A DNA stretch of 64,000 nucleotides, taken from assembly GCA_022414725.1 (NCBI GenBank), contig CM039464.1, positions 12,904,497 through 12,968,496 of the forward strand, given 5' to 3'. Position numbers and translations under genes: made by a program. Source of the stretch: Microglena sp. YARC. Lineage: Eukaryota > Chlorophyta > Chlorophyceae > Chlamydomonadales > Chlamydomonadaceae. Every line of letters begins with the position of its first letter. Position 1 is the stretch's first letter. Shown one piece after another: positions 9,737 through 20,315 of the stretch. The notes under the pieces were generated by a model. That model did no database searches. It saw nothing but the letters and a program-made list of their open reading frames with translations, and had not been told where the DNA came from.

Positions 9737-9879
9737 GTTGGCCAAACTATCAATGACCGGGCTTTCCTTACCAAGTGGCTGGATCTGACTACGCGCATCC
9801 TACACCATTTAAGTGGAGTCAACCAACATCTGTGGGCTGAAACCAGGCTAGGCATTCTCCTCGATATCTTCATCTCATA
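9737..9879 (+). pseudogene. Decayed HPR repeat downstream of HPR-A
   Basis: Reads as one frayed repeat pair (DRAFLTKWLDLTT, then LWAETRLGI) with no start and ending in a stop. Homologous relics follow HPR-B (31964-32147) and sit inverted at 49265-49690. They are probably the old 3' end of the array, separated from it by the MITE. Confidence 0.55.
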
Positions 9880-11162
9880 ACAGGTGAATGTGTCTACCTG
9901 TAAGCTCCAGATATGTACATGATTATGTCCTGGAAGACCTAACGTCACTAAGGACAGGTCCCATTCAGCATTGGGCTAAGAAGAGACTATACTTAGCTAC
10001 CTAGACTGTATACTGGTAAAATGTATAAACAGCCATTGTGTCTACAACTTTCTTGGCCTTCCACCCAGACGTCCTCTTGCCCGAGCTGCCGCAACTTGTG
10101 CAGTTCATGTCCATATAGGTGCTAGCTGGAAAAAGGTTTGAGCACCATATAAGCAAGAGTGACGTGAGTACAAATATAGTACCGTAAACATACTCAATTT
10201 TCAGGAAAAGAGTATGGTGCGGATTTTAGGTGCGCACGGTCCGTATTACACAAACCTGGCCGCAAGTCCTGCATTTGTACAACGGCCAGACCACTCCGTC
10301 CCTGTCAGATTCTGTACATAAAAAAATAGATAGGCAGGGAGTTGGGATGAGGGGATGAGGCCTTCACCTTCATGTTCTGTGTATGTATGTGGTTTTTAAG
10401 GGGTTGTATGCCCCTTTCTGATTATATAAATTGGTGTGCTGGTCATTGAGACCTTCACCTCATGGATGCTGCATGTGGCTGGGACTCATACAACACTCAA
10501 GATCTATGATTTGGACTCTCAGGGCCTGCCTGCTAGCTAATTTGGGCATTGAGGTTGCTTGAGGCCTTCACCTTTATGTTTTGTGTAAATATGTAAGCGC
10601 TAAAGCCACAGGGTTTATCGCCTTGGCCCTGTCTGGTAATGTCAATTGGTAAGCTGGGCATTTAGGCCTTAACCTTCACCTCCTGGATGCTGCATGTGGC
10701 TGGGACTCACACAGCACTCAAGATCTATGATTGAGACTCTCAGGGCCTGTCTGCTAGCTAAGCAGGGTATTGAGGATGAGGCCTTGCCCTTCATGCATTG
10801 TGTAGATATGTCTGGTCTAAAGCCACAGGGTTTAATACCTTGGCCCTGTTTGGTAATGTCGATTGGTAAGATGGGCAGTGAGACTTTCACCTTTACCTCC
10901 AAGATGCCTAGAGGTCCATGAATGAGACCCTCAGGGCCTGTCTGCTAGCTAAGTTGGGATGTAAGGATGAGGCCATCACCACCAAGTATATCAAAACACA
11001 TTACATGAGCATGTTGAATTTTTGCTTCCACGGAAGCGTTTCTAGCCGAATTGGATTTAGTACTGGCAACAGCTATCCACCCTTAATGCAGGACGTTGAT
11101 TTTTGAGAGTGGTTGTGATTGAGAGTTGTAAAAACTTTGAGTTTGATTGCATGGTCTGTCAG
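9880..11162. repeat. 3' region with about 222-bp duplicated HPR-derived sequence
   Basis: No intact gene. Between 10340 and 11010 decayed units of the form GAGGATGAGGCCTTCACC with CTCAGGGCCTGTCTGCTAGC are seen, i.e. the remains of QALxxTL-LLAKLGIEDEAF. A block with GGATGCTGCATGTGGCTGGG is present at about 10464 and 10685, about 222 bp apart. Block B (32630-32880) has a single unit. Confidence 0.5.
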
Positions 11163-11366
11163 CACTGTCTCTTTTTTGCACTACAAAAGGCAGCTTCCAG
11201 CCAGCTCCATTAGCCAGTCACTGAGTGAAGCTCAAAGATTCCAGCTTCATTGGAATGCCTGTTAGGTCGGCTTTCAAATGGTCTAGCTAGATTCAGGTTT
11301 TGGCCCAAAGACGGGAAAATGGAGCTTCCTAGAAGCTGCTACATGTAGCCCCACAAATAAACAGTG
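11163..11366. mobile_element. hAT-type MITE (CACTG family)
   Basis: 204 bp. The TIRs of roughly 45 bp are imperfect: CACTGTCTCTTTTTTGCACT at the left, against a right end that reverse-complements to CACTGTTTATTTGTGGGGCT followed by TAGCAGCTTCTAGG. Flanks TCTGTCAG (11155-11162) and TCCATCAG (11367-11374) are a decayed 8-bp target duplication. The homologous copies at 32958-33161 and 48213-48416 sit at the same site. Confidence 0.75.
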
Positions 11367-11379
11367 TCCATCAGCCATC

Positions 11380-12507
11380 GTGCTACGGCCAGGCTCTCAG
11401 GCTGCATCCTGCCCATGTGGGCAGTACACACAAGTCTACCATTACTCCTAAATAAAGAAGACATCGGAAGGGTGAAGACAATGTACCCAAGTAGCCCTGA
11501 CTCCACTGCTGTACTGGGCAGTTTCGTTGCTGTACTGCTTAGTACTGCCTCAGTGTTATTTTTGAGTTTTTCATTGCAGCTCATTGTAACAATTTCCAGC
11601 AAGGGTGAAGACAGATGAATGGCATGCCCAGTTCAATTCTGCATTCACATGTTGTCTACTATTTATATGGTATTGATTTGCGGCAGCAGCTGTAATGAGG
11701 ATCAAAGCTGGATCAGAGTACATTCATTATTCCACATGGATTCAAACCCAACTCCTCAATTCGCAACTTAAATAAGCATGCATGATTTATTCTGGAAGGT
11801 CTTCACAGCCTTCGCCAGCAACAAAATGTCAAAATTGCTGTCCTGTGTTTTAGGCACGTGTGGGCTGGTCAAGTGCTCTCAGTTGGTCTGCTAGCAAAGA
11901 CCTGCCTCAACCGGCGTATCTTCCCACGAATCATCAATGGTGGAAGAGGAGTATCCGGAATCACATTAGCAACGTATGACGACCAATTCGTCCTCTACTT
12001 TCCAGCACGCTTTGGGATCTATCTCGAGACTTGTCGTTGCCTTCGCGAATCAGAATTTCGTACACTCCTGAGAGAGCGCTGAGCTGTTCGACACGCTGGC
12101 TGCGTAATTGCTAACTAGGGTCGAACGTCAAGCCAGGGACTCTTAGGGTTCAGTTGACGCACTGGGCCTGGAAAGACAACTCGATCATTCGTGTGGGTTG
12201 ATAGACCCAAGACTCGAGCAAGATCGTCGAGCCCAAAGTTAGCCTGTCGACATGCGCGACCTACTTACGTTGAAAATAGCTAATGTAGTTATAGACACTT
12301 CTCCCCCTCGTTCATGATTCATGATCCGCGGAAAGATACACTTGCATGCCTTTGGCACATCCATGCCAAAAGGCCAATAGAGCAAGGGACCATCCCAACT
12401 GCTTGATGCACACTAAAGCCATTTGATTTTTTGAAGATTCTGGAGATGGTTAGCACCGTTGAAGTTGATAAAGGTAAGCAGCTTTAAAGATCTGGGTTCA
12501 ACTGCAA
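11380..12507. other. Unique 3' region of block A, no gene recognised
   Basis: Shared with B (33170-34330) and inverted at 47070-48200. Small frames exist in all three copies, for example around 11858-12082, but stops and indels differ and no protein family is evident. The stretch 11870-12080 is the best conserved between copies (GTGGGCTGGTCAAGTGCTCT and neighbours) and could be a degenerate exon. Confidence 0.35.
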
Positions 12508-12515
12508 GCAGAATT

Positions 12516-12723
12516 CACTGTTTCTTTTTTGTACTCCGCATGGCAGCTTCCATCCAGCCCCATCAGCAAGTCACTAAGTGAAGCACAAAGATTCCACCTT
12601 CATTGGATTGCCTGTTTTGTCAGCTTTCAGATGCACTACCTAGATTCAGGTTTGGCCCAAGGACGGAGAAAGGAAGCTGTCTAGAACGAAGCTGCTACAT
12701 GTGGCCCAATAAAATAACAGTGG
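12516..12723. mobile_element. hAT-type MITE with perfect 8-bp target duplication
   Basis: CACTGTTTCTTTTTTGTACT to AAAATAACAGTG, 208 bp, with imperfect inverted arms (GCAGCTTCCATCCAGC / GCTGTCTAGAACGAAGCTGC). It is flanked by GCAGAATT at 12508-12515 and 12724-12731. An 8-bp duplication with CA-TG-type termini is the hAT hallmark. Copies: 34339-34545 and, inverted, 46858-47060. Confidence 0.85.
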
Positions 12724-12790
12724 CAGAATTCAGAGCACAGTTCAATCTTTGCTTACAACGCCTGATGTTTGTGTGCATGTTATTAAAAAT

Positions 12791-12900
12791 CCAGGGGTAG
12801 CCAAATAGGCTACTTGCCCAACCATGATTTCAGGAGGGGCTCAAATGAAAAAAACGCTGATGAATTGAACCCCAAACAATTGTTTTACCGGTGGGGGCCC
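12791..12900 (-). mobile_element. SINE-like short element, minus orientation
   Basis: CCAGGGGTAGCCAAATAGGC to CAATTGTTTTACCGGTGGGG, the reverse complement of the family consensus. Same site in B (34612-34728) and in the inverted copy (46678-46810). Confidence 0.6.
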
Positions 12901-12942
12901 TAAGTTCGTGCTACAATGATAATTCAACTCAACTCCTAATAA

Positions 12943-13228
12943 AAAGTGCACACTGCAAAGGGGGGTACAACGATTGGGGGGGACAACTCTGCAAAGTGCG
13001 CACTGCAAAGGGGGGTACAACGATTGGGGGGGACAACTCTGCAAAGTGCGCACTGCAAAGGGGGGTACAACGATTGGGGGGGACAACTCTGCAAAGTGCA
13101 CACTGCAATGGGGGGGGAACGATTGCTTGGGGGGGACAACTCTGCAAAGTGCACACTGCAATGGGGGGGACAACAATTGGGGGGGACAACTCTGCAAAGT
13201 GCACACTGCAAAGGGGGGGACAACGATT
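12943..13228. repeat. G-run minisatellite, about 50-bp unit, 5-6 copies
   Basis: Units of AAAGTGCACACTGCAAAGGG, then GGGTACAACGATT, a 6-8 G run and GACAACTCTGC. Block B has about 2.6 units (34771-34902) and the inverted copy only a collapsed remnant (46607-46640), so the tract changes length quickly. The repeated runs of six or more G could form G-quadruplexes. Open frames on both strands are products of the period and not genes. Confidence 0.9.
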
Positions 13229-13616
13229 GAATTCAGGATTGAGTCATTGACCTAGGCACATTTGTAAGCTGTCTTAACCCTTGTCATTGCATTCTGTACT
13301 CACGAGTGTGAAGTAATATTTGAATACCATACTGCCCATAATGACGTTCAAGGGAAGATTAAGCAGCCTGGTGGCAAATAGACCATGTTATCAATGCAAA
13401 ACTTACTTTGACCCTCATAAACAACTGCTGCTAAAAATCAATGTCAAATCAAGTGTGGAAAACTGCTGTCAAACTGAATCCAAAGTAGCCAGAAATGCCT
13501 ATGCACAAACTGATATCAACATATTCATGTAATGTGTCTCGAGATGCTTAGTGATCAAGGCCTTATCCTCAATGCCCACCTGCTGAGTCAGCAGACAGGG
13601 CCTGGGGGACTCATCA

Positions 13617-15080
13617 TTGATATTGAGTCGCCCCAAGCTTGGCATCTTGGATGAGTTCTTCTTTACCAAGTGGGTGGCTGCGGCTATGCCCAAGCTAGCT
13701 GACATGGATGCCCAGGACCTGCTAGATGTGTTGTGGTTTGCATTGCATCTTGGTAGTGAGGATGAGGTCTTCATCGCCAAGTGGGTGGATGCGGCTATAC
13801 CCAAGCTGACTGACATGGACTACAGTGACCAGATGACGCTGAACGGTAGCACTTTCGATTTGTATGGTATTTCAGATTGGCTGGGGTACCAAGCCTTCCT
13901 ATCTAAGTGGGAGGATGCAGTGGTGCCCAAGCTACAAGATTTCAGCACTAGCGCCCTGTATGGCTTGCTGTCCATGGCTGGGTCCTTGTCGGGCGACTCC
14001 CAGACCATGAACATCAAATGGTTGGATCTGACTACACCCAGGCTGCCGGACCTAGATGCTGAGGACCTGTTAACAACTTTTCGAATTGCTGGCGTGCTTG
14101 GTATTCAAGATAGGGCCTTCCTTGACAAGTTGGAGTCTGTGGCACCACCCAAGCTGACTGACATGGATGCCCAGAGCTTGTTAGACACTTTGTGGTTATC
14201 ACAAGGTCTTTGTATCATGGGAAAGCCCTTCTTCCCCGAGTGGGCGGCTGCAGCTACACCCAAGCTGCCTGACATGGATGCCCAGGGCCTCATAGATGCG
14301 TTGTGTTTTGCAGCTAGGTTTGATCTTGAGGATGAGGTCTTCATCGCCAAGTGGGTGGATGTAGCTACACCCAAGCTGCCTGGCATGGATGCCCATGGCC
14401 TGTTAGACGCGTTGTGGTGTGCAGCCAAGCTTGGTATGGAGGATGAGGTCTTCATCGCCAAGTGGGTGGATGCGGCTATACCCAAGCTGCCTGACATACA
14501 TGAATACCTGAACGACAATATCTTGTATGGTGGAAATGCGGATGGTGATGGTAGGCTGGTAATGTTGTCCAAGGACGACATTGATACTAAAGCTTTCATA
14601 TCCAAGTGGGTGGATGCAGTGGTGCCCAAGCTACTAGAGCTCAGTGCCGACGCCCTGTCTGGCATGTTGTCCTTAGTTTGTACATTGCTGTGCTTTGAAA
14701 ACAGGGACATCATCTGCATCAAATGGGTGGCTGAGGCTACGCCCAGGCTGCCGGACCTAGATGCCCAGGCCCTGTCAACCACCTTGCGCATTGCATATGA
14801 GATTGGTGTTGAGGATGAGCCCTTCTTTTCCAAGTGTGTGGCTGCGGCTACACCCAAGCTGCCTGACATGGATGCCCAGGCCTTGAAAGACACTTTGCGT
14901 GCTGCAGCTGGGCTGGGCATCTCAGATGAGGCCTTCACCTCAAAGTGGGTGGCTGCGGATACACCCAAGCTGTCTGACATGGATGCCAAGGCCCTGGCAG
15001 ATACTTTGCAGCTTGCAGCAAAGCTGGGCATTAAGGATGAGGTCTTCAACCAGCTGGGCACTAGACCTTCATCCAGATAA
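13617..15080 (+). pseudogene. N-terminally truncated HPR array fragment
   Basis: About 12 repeats of the family in one open frame (LLDVLWFALHLG, LLDALWCAAKLGM, LKDTLRAAAGLGI and others), with two irregular inserts (around 13820-13870 and 14500-14580) that lack the canonical LW motif. There is no family N-terminal domain and no good start. The frame simply emerges at about 13630, where repeat sequence abuts the 3' region shared with B (CGCCCCAAG), which marks a breakpoint. The 3' end runs into a collapsed repeat satellite and stops at 15078. It may be expressed as an internal exon of a larger gene, but it is more likely a recombination-derived fragment. Confidence 0.6.
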
Positions 15081-15830
15081 GCTGAGCATGAGGCCTTCAT
15101 CCATCTGGACATTAAGGATGAGGCCTTCATATAGCTGGGCATTATGGATGGGCCTTCATCCAGCTAAGCTGGGCATGAGGCCTTCATCCAGCTGAGCATT
15201 AAGGATGCATGAGGCCTCCATCCAGCTAAGCTGGACATGAGGCCTGCATCCAGCTGGGCATTAAGGATGCGGCCTTCATCTAGCTGGGCATTAAGGATAA
15301 ATAAGGCCTTCATCCAGCTAAGCTGGGCATTCAAGATGAGGCCTTCATTTAGCTAAGCTGGACATGTGGACTTCATCCAGGCAAGCTGGGCATTAAGTAT
15401 GAGGCCTTCATCTAGCTGGGAATTAGGCCTTCATCCAGTTGGGCATTAAGGATGAGGCCTTCATCCAGCTAAGCTGGACATGATACCTTCATTTAGCTGG
15501 GCATTAGTCCTTCATACAGCTAAGCTGAGCATTCAGTATGAGGCCTTCATCTAGCTGGGAATTAGGCCTTCATCCAGTTGGGCATTAAGGGTGAGACCTT
15601 CATCCAGCTAAGCTGGGCATTCAGTATGAGGCCTTCATCTAGCTGGGAATTAGGCCTTCATCCAGTTGGGCATTAAGGATGAGGCCTTCATCCAGATAAG
15701 CTGGACATGATACCTTCATCTAGCTGGGCATTAGGACTTCATCCAGATTATCTGAGCCTTAAGGATGATGCCTTCATCCTTCTAAGCTGGTGGTTAAGGA
15801 TGAGGCATTCATCCCTTCATCTACGTAGAT
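15061..15830 (+). repeat. Satellite derived from the core of the HPR coding repeat
   Basis: About 20 irregular units of roughly 25-40 bp built only from AAGCTGGGCATTAAGGATGA and GGCCTTCATCCAGCT. The first part is the codon sequence for KLGIKDEAFI of the 111-bp repeat; the rest of the repeat has gone. Unit lengths are not multiples of three and stops are frequent, so it is no longer coding. A short inverted counterpart is at 43480-43690. Confidence 0.8.
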
Positions 15831-15904
15831 GGATGTCACTACACCCAAGCTGCCCGAAATGGATGCCCAAGACCTGTCAGCAGACACTGGGCGGTTTCTT
15901 GATA

Positions 15905-16735
15905 ATTTGACCTGGGTATTGAGGATGAGGCCTTCATCACCTAGTTGGTGGATGCGGTAACACCCAAGCTGGCTGACTTAGATACCCGGGCCATGCCAGA
16001 CCCCTCATTTGCTGCATCTAAGCTGGGTACCAAGCGCGAGGCCTTCATCACCAATTGCGTGGATGTGGTTACACCCAAGCTGGCTGACTTTGATACCCGG
16101 GCCCTGTCAGACCCCTTATTTAGTCATTTGCTGCATCTAAGCTGGGTACCAAGCATGAGGCCTTCATCACCTAGTGGGTGGATGCGGTTATACCCAAGCT
16201 GGCTGTCTTAGATACCCGGGCACTGTCAGACCCCTCATTTGCTGCATCTAAGCTCGGTACCAAGCATGAGGCCTTCATCACCTAGTGGGTGGCGGCTGTA
16301 GCAACACCCAAACTGCCAGACATGTATGCGCACTGTCTGTCGGGCTCTATGCGGCTTGCAGAGGAGCTGTGCATCCGGAATGCTGCATTCAATATCACGT
16401 GGGTGGATGCGGCGGTGCCCAAGCTACATGAGCTCAGTGCTGACAGCCTGTCCATGACGCTGGGCAATGCTGCTGAGCTGGGATGGGCATTTCTATTGGC
16501 GACATCCAAATGTATTGACTGGCTTATATGCTTGGCCGAGCTGTCTGTAGTGTGTGCAGGGCCCTGCCGGACACTTTGCTCGCAGCAATTAAGCTCGGTA
16601 TCCGGCAGGATGATGCCTTTCTTACCAAGTGGTTGGATGTTGCTACATCCCAGCTATAGAATATGCAGTCGGCATGCCTTACCTTGAGCAGCACAGCAGA
16701 AAGGGCTGCAGCCAAGCTGGGCATCTTCTCTGCTT
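15905..16735 (+). pseudogene. HPR pseudogene segment with TAG at a conserved Lys codon
   Basis: Three consecutive 111-bp-type units carry ADLDTRALSDP-FAASKLGTKHEAFIT and then a TAG in place of AAG in two of the visible units (about 16171 and 16281), as well as at 15941. Past the stops, 16289-16687 stays open (LPDMYAHCLSG, LAEELCIRNAAF, VPKLHELSADSL) before a shift. The inverted copy at 42170-43473 has Lys at the matching positions, so the damage here is copy-specific. Confidence 0.65.
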
Positions 16736-17040
16736 GATACCAAAATGGCTGTTTGGAGAAGTTTACTTGTTGTTAGCTATCAGGCTTTTATTGAAAATGC
16801 TACTTATAGTACAAGTGCTACACAGGGGACTTCTTGAAAGTGCTACTTGTAGCAGAAGTGCTGCATTACGTGCCTTTTGTTTTGCTACGTTATAGTCTTT
16901 TAGGTTGCTTTGGGGAGCAAAAGAGCTTATAGTAGCACCCTCACGGCTACATGGTGCTATGTGAAGACACTAGTTCATTTCCTTAGGATAGACAAACTTG
17001 TGGTACTTGTTGTGCTTTTTTACATCACATTTTATTTTTG

Positions 17041-17273
17041 ACATGGATTCCTAGGACCTGTCAAATACCATGTGGGCCGCTGCCAAGCTTGGTATTGAGG
17101 ATAAGGCCTTCATCACCATGTGGGTGAAGGAGGCTACACTCAAGCTACATGCTTTCAATGCTCAGGCCTTGGAAGAGACTACGTGGGCTGTAGCTGAGCT
17201 TGGCATTGAAGATGGGGCTTTCAAGAATAAGTGAGTGGATGTGGCCATGTCCAAGCTAGCTGACTTCAACTAG
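17041..17273 (+). pseudogene. HPR C-terminal repeat fragment
   Basis: Reads DMDS, stop, then DLSNTMWAAAKLGIEDKAF, VKEATLKLHAFNAQALEET and VAELGIEDGAF before TGA and a frayed VDVAMSKLADFN. The same C-terminal module is on the minus strand at 41657-41459 and at the end of the 35787-36971 pseudogene, so it is the ancestral 3' end of this subfamily. Upstream, a repeat of AGTGCTAC-like words fills 16770-16900. Confidence 0.6.
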
Positions 17274-17296
17274 GCAAAGCAGACTGAAAGTGTTGT

Positions 17297-17360
17297 ATGT
17301 ATGTATGTATGTTACAGTCCAGGGGTAGGCCAAATAGGCTGAAGGTACTTGCCCAACCGT
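17297..17360 (-). mobile_element. Truncated SINE-like insertion with perfect 10-bp target duplication
   Basis: TATGTATGTATGTATG tail followed by TTACAGTCCAGGGGTAGGCC, i.e. the minus-strand family 3' end with its CATA tail, only 64 bp. Flanked by AAAGTGTTGT at 17287-17296 and 17361-17370. The inverted copy at 41321-41396 has the same duplication, and 35677-35685 is the empty site. Confidence 0.85.
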
Positions 17361-17370
17361 AAAGTGTTGT

Positions 17371-17516
17371 GGCTGTCAGTGACTGGGCCTTCTTTACCAA
17401 GAGGGCGGATCTGACTAGTCCCAAGGTACACAATTCCAATGGCTTGGCCTTGCCAAACGCTTTGTAGAGTGCAGCTAAAGTGGGCATTCTTGACGAGACC
17501 ACCACCTCGTATGACG
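17371..17516 (+). pseudogene. Decayed HPR repeat relic
   Basis: Reads VSDWAFFTKRADLTSPKVHN, then LALPNAL, stop, SAAKVGILDETTTS. It is the same module as the relics at 9737-9879 and 35505-35690 (minus). Confidence 0.5.
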
Positions 17517-17653
17517 ATGGGCGTGTCTACCTAATGCTCTAGCTATGTACATTATTGTGCCCCGAAAGGCCTAAGGGCACTGTTTGTGGGCAGGTACCAT
17601 ATACGCCTCAGTCCAAGATAAGAGTGAATAAAGAGAAAAATCATGAGGCCATG

Positions 17654-18000
17654 CATTTTTCCTTTTTTTGGCTGTGCGTAGCAGCTTCTAGGCAGCTCTT
17701 TTCCCCATCCTTGGGCCTGACCTGAAACTAGCTAGTGTGTCTTGAAGCAGACACGAGGGGCATTCTAGGGTAGCTAACATATCTGGGTTGGACCCAATGG
17801 ATTTAAAAATTGTAATTAGTACGCCATGCCAAAGGCGTGAGATTGAGGGAACCCTCCAGTTTGCATGCATGTGTAAATTCTGTAGAATAAGTACCATGTT
17901 GGGTTTATTTGGTTTCGCAGACCCTCTGCGCCTGAGGTTAATGGATGGCAAATGTAGCTGGGTAGAAGCTGCTACTTATGTCTAGCAAAAGAAGAAATTG
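17654..18000. mobile_element. hAT-type MITE, long form
   Basis: CATTTTTCCTTTTTTTGGCT plus GCAGCTTCTAGGCAGCTC at the left; GTAGAAGCTGCTACTTATGT to GAAGAAATTG at the right. Flanks AGGCCATG and GGGCCATG look like the 8-bp duplication. The 350-bp form has a central region not found in the short MITEs. The inverted copy is 40662-41011. Confidence 0.6.
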
Positions 18001-18160
18001 TGGGCCATGACAAGAGACTGTTAGTAGAGGGCTAAGTTGGGTTTGAGCATGAGGCCCTTACTTAGCGTTGATCTGCGTAGACGGGGAATCATTGAATGGG
18101 CCATGTGTACCAATAGGGCATATCTGATAGTCCCCTTCCTAACAACGTAATTAAATAGTG

Positions 18161-18546
18161 CATATTTTCGGCTACGAGTTGCAGCTTCTAGGCAGCTTCT
18201 TGAGCAGACCACTGAGCTTAACCCCAATATTGCAGCAGTTCCGGACAACTAACAGATTGTGCCAGCTTTAAGGTGCGCTAGGTTGTGTAAGGCTTGGCTG
18301 AATAGGTAGTCAGGGGAGCTGCCTAGAAGCTGCTGTTGCAGGGGACCCACCAGGGCACCCTACTCTTTTGGGTTTCCCGTCAGCTCCAGTAGTCAGCCTT
18401 TGGGTCAAACCCAAATCCTCCAGCTACATTGGAATGCCCGTCATGTCAGCTATCAGGCGCACTATTCTATCTAGCTTTAGGTTTTGCCAAAGAACGGGGA
18501 TTAGGAAGCTGTCTAGAAGCCGCTACGCACAGCAAAACAAACAATG
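18161..18546. mobile_element. Two adjacent MITE remnants (CACTG family)
   Basis: The first arm pair is CATATTTTCGGCTACGAG with GCAGCTTCTAGGCAGC against GGGGAGCTGCCTAGAAGCTG at 18303. The second runs from CTCTTTTGGGTTTCCCGTCA to CGCTACGCACAGCAAAACAA with ACAATG at 18546. Inverted counterpart at 40108-40500. Confidence 0.45.
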
Positions 18547-18899
18547 GTACGGTATGCAGGTCCCATTGAAGCCTTAGACAAGATTGTGTAAAGAGATTGA
18601 ATACCGGTAAAATCAATTGTGCCCTTAACCATTAAGGCCTTGTCAGAGACCCCAAATTATGCTGGGAGTTGGGGATGAGGCCTTAACATTGCCATGTAAT
18701 GTGTGGACGTAGCTGAACTGAAGCAACACGATTAGGTCCCTCAGTCAGCCCCTATGAGGTACTGTCTACCGGTATTGGCATGCTAGGCAATTAGGCCTTC
18801 ACCTACTGGTGGGTGCTGCAAGTGATTGCGGACTCAATTTCCATGCTTGAGTCCCGCAGGGCCTTCCTGCTCATTCGTTTGGGCAGTAAGGACGAGGCC

Positions 18900-20315
18900 T
18901 TCACTTCCAAGTATCTACACGCATGTGATATGCTATGCACTCGTTAAATTTGCTTCCACACGGTACAAGTGCCACATAAGCTTTTCTGACCAATATGGAA
19001 TCACTTTGACAACTGTCGCTTATTCTTATACCGGTCTTTGGCATTTTGGCATTGATTTTTGAAGCAGTTGTATGGGTAAATTTAAGTTCATGTTTGGATA
19101 CACGGTCCATCAACCATCCTGCTGCTTATTAATGTTTGCTCGTGGAGTCTAAATGGACTTTACAGGGAATTTTGTTTGGGATCTTACACCATATGAATTC
19201 ACACACACACAACAAAGGCAGTACAAGCACTAGAAAACTAAATCCTGAGTACAATATGTAATCAAATGCACGTGCCAATTCCGAAGCAAATAATTGTCCA
19301 TCCTCAAGCAATGCTGGCATTGATTTTCAACAGTACTTGTGTGTGGTGCCACTCTGGCCGCTCTGAAATCTTCATGGATTCAATTCCAAACCCTCCAGTC
19401 ACAACTCACATATATATATGCATACATCATATATGGCATCGTCTCAGGGGCCCTGTCGACTAAACGATTGCTTGGGGTTTATCAGTTCATCAGCGTTTTT
19501 CGTCAATACGTCTGATTACAAATCAATATACAAGTCAATCCGTATTTTCGTGCATGGTAGCACAGCTACCGCGACGACCCGTACGCAAATGTGCGACCCT
19601 GGCTGGAAACAAAAAACAATAATAGCCGCCTGCAACCAGGACTTGCAAACAGCTATAAAATATAAAATATAAATGGCATAGGACAGCATGTCGAGTTTTC
19701 ATATTGCGCTGTCATTTGCCTTGATGTATGAGATGATGCTTGGGCAGAACAGCTGGGTACTTATGATGCAGGAGATGGGTTAGGGTCTCGGGTTAGGGTC
19801 TCGGGTTAGGGTTGTGGGTTCAGGTCGTGGACCTCCCGGCACCGGATAGACAAGTGAAGGGTTGTGGTAGCACGACTAGGTATTTATCACTTTTTCGATT
19901 AATCAAATCTATCCTGCCTTGAAATCCCAAGACGCCTCAAGCCCTGTTCCAGAATTCGAGTCTGGCCTCCGACTGCCCCTCTGCAGCAACGAGACGAGGC
20001 GCCCTTCCTTTTTCCCGATACCGGCAAGGTGGGTCTGATAAACAGATAATATGGCGGAATTTGCAAGAGGTCGATCGCCTGAAAAGCGCGAGATAACTTG
20101 ATCGAGGCAATATGCATTGACAGTTAAATCATGGGCACGACTGGGCTCGAAGGTTTTTTCCAACGATGGGATATATGGGTTTCGAATCATCGTCATACTA
20201 CCGGACTCGGATCATAATCGGGGAGTCTGGGAATCATGGCAGTAACGATTCATATCGTCCTTTATCATAGTTCTCTGGAGTATGTTGTCGGCAGTTTATC
20301 TGCACTGCCTCTCTG
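18900..20315. other. Gene-poor upstream region of block B
   Basis: Copy of A 250-1565. It includes SINE-like 5' part 19448-19510, an AC-rich insertion at 19150-19215 not in A, and a doubled GGGTTAGGGTCTC stretch near 19785-19815. No gene supported. Confidence 0.5.

Larger units (their letters stand above)
1..18652. repeat. Segmental duplication block A
   Basis: The sequence starting at base 1 (AAATTATGCTGGGAGTTTGG) recurs at 18653 and stays alignable, with scattered substitutions and indels, through the HPR-A gene and its 3' region to about 13630, where the second copy diverges. The 13.63-18.65 kb part of block A has no direct copy, but much of it (about 15.1-18.87 kb) is found inverted at 39770-43690. 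Block A carries the transit-peptide exon, HPR-A, several MITEs and an N-terminally truncated HPR fragment. Confidence 0.85.

Noticed and set aside
12841..13255. Several overlapping Cys/Pro- or Gly/Lys-rich frames on both strands
   Set aside because: All follow the 50-bp G-run minisatellite; unit number differs between copies.
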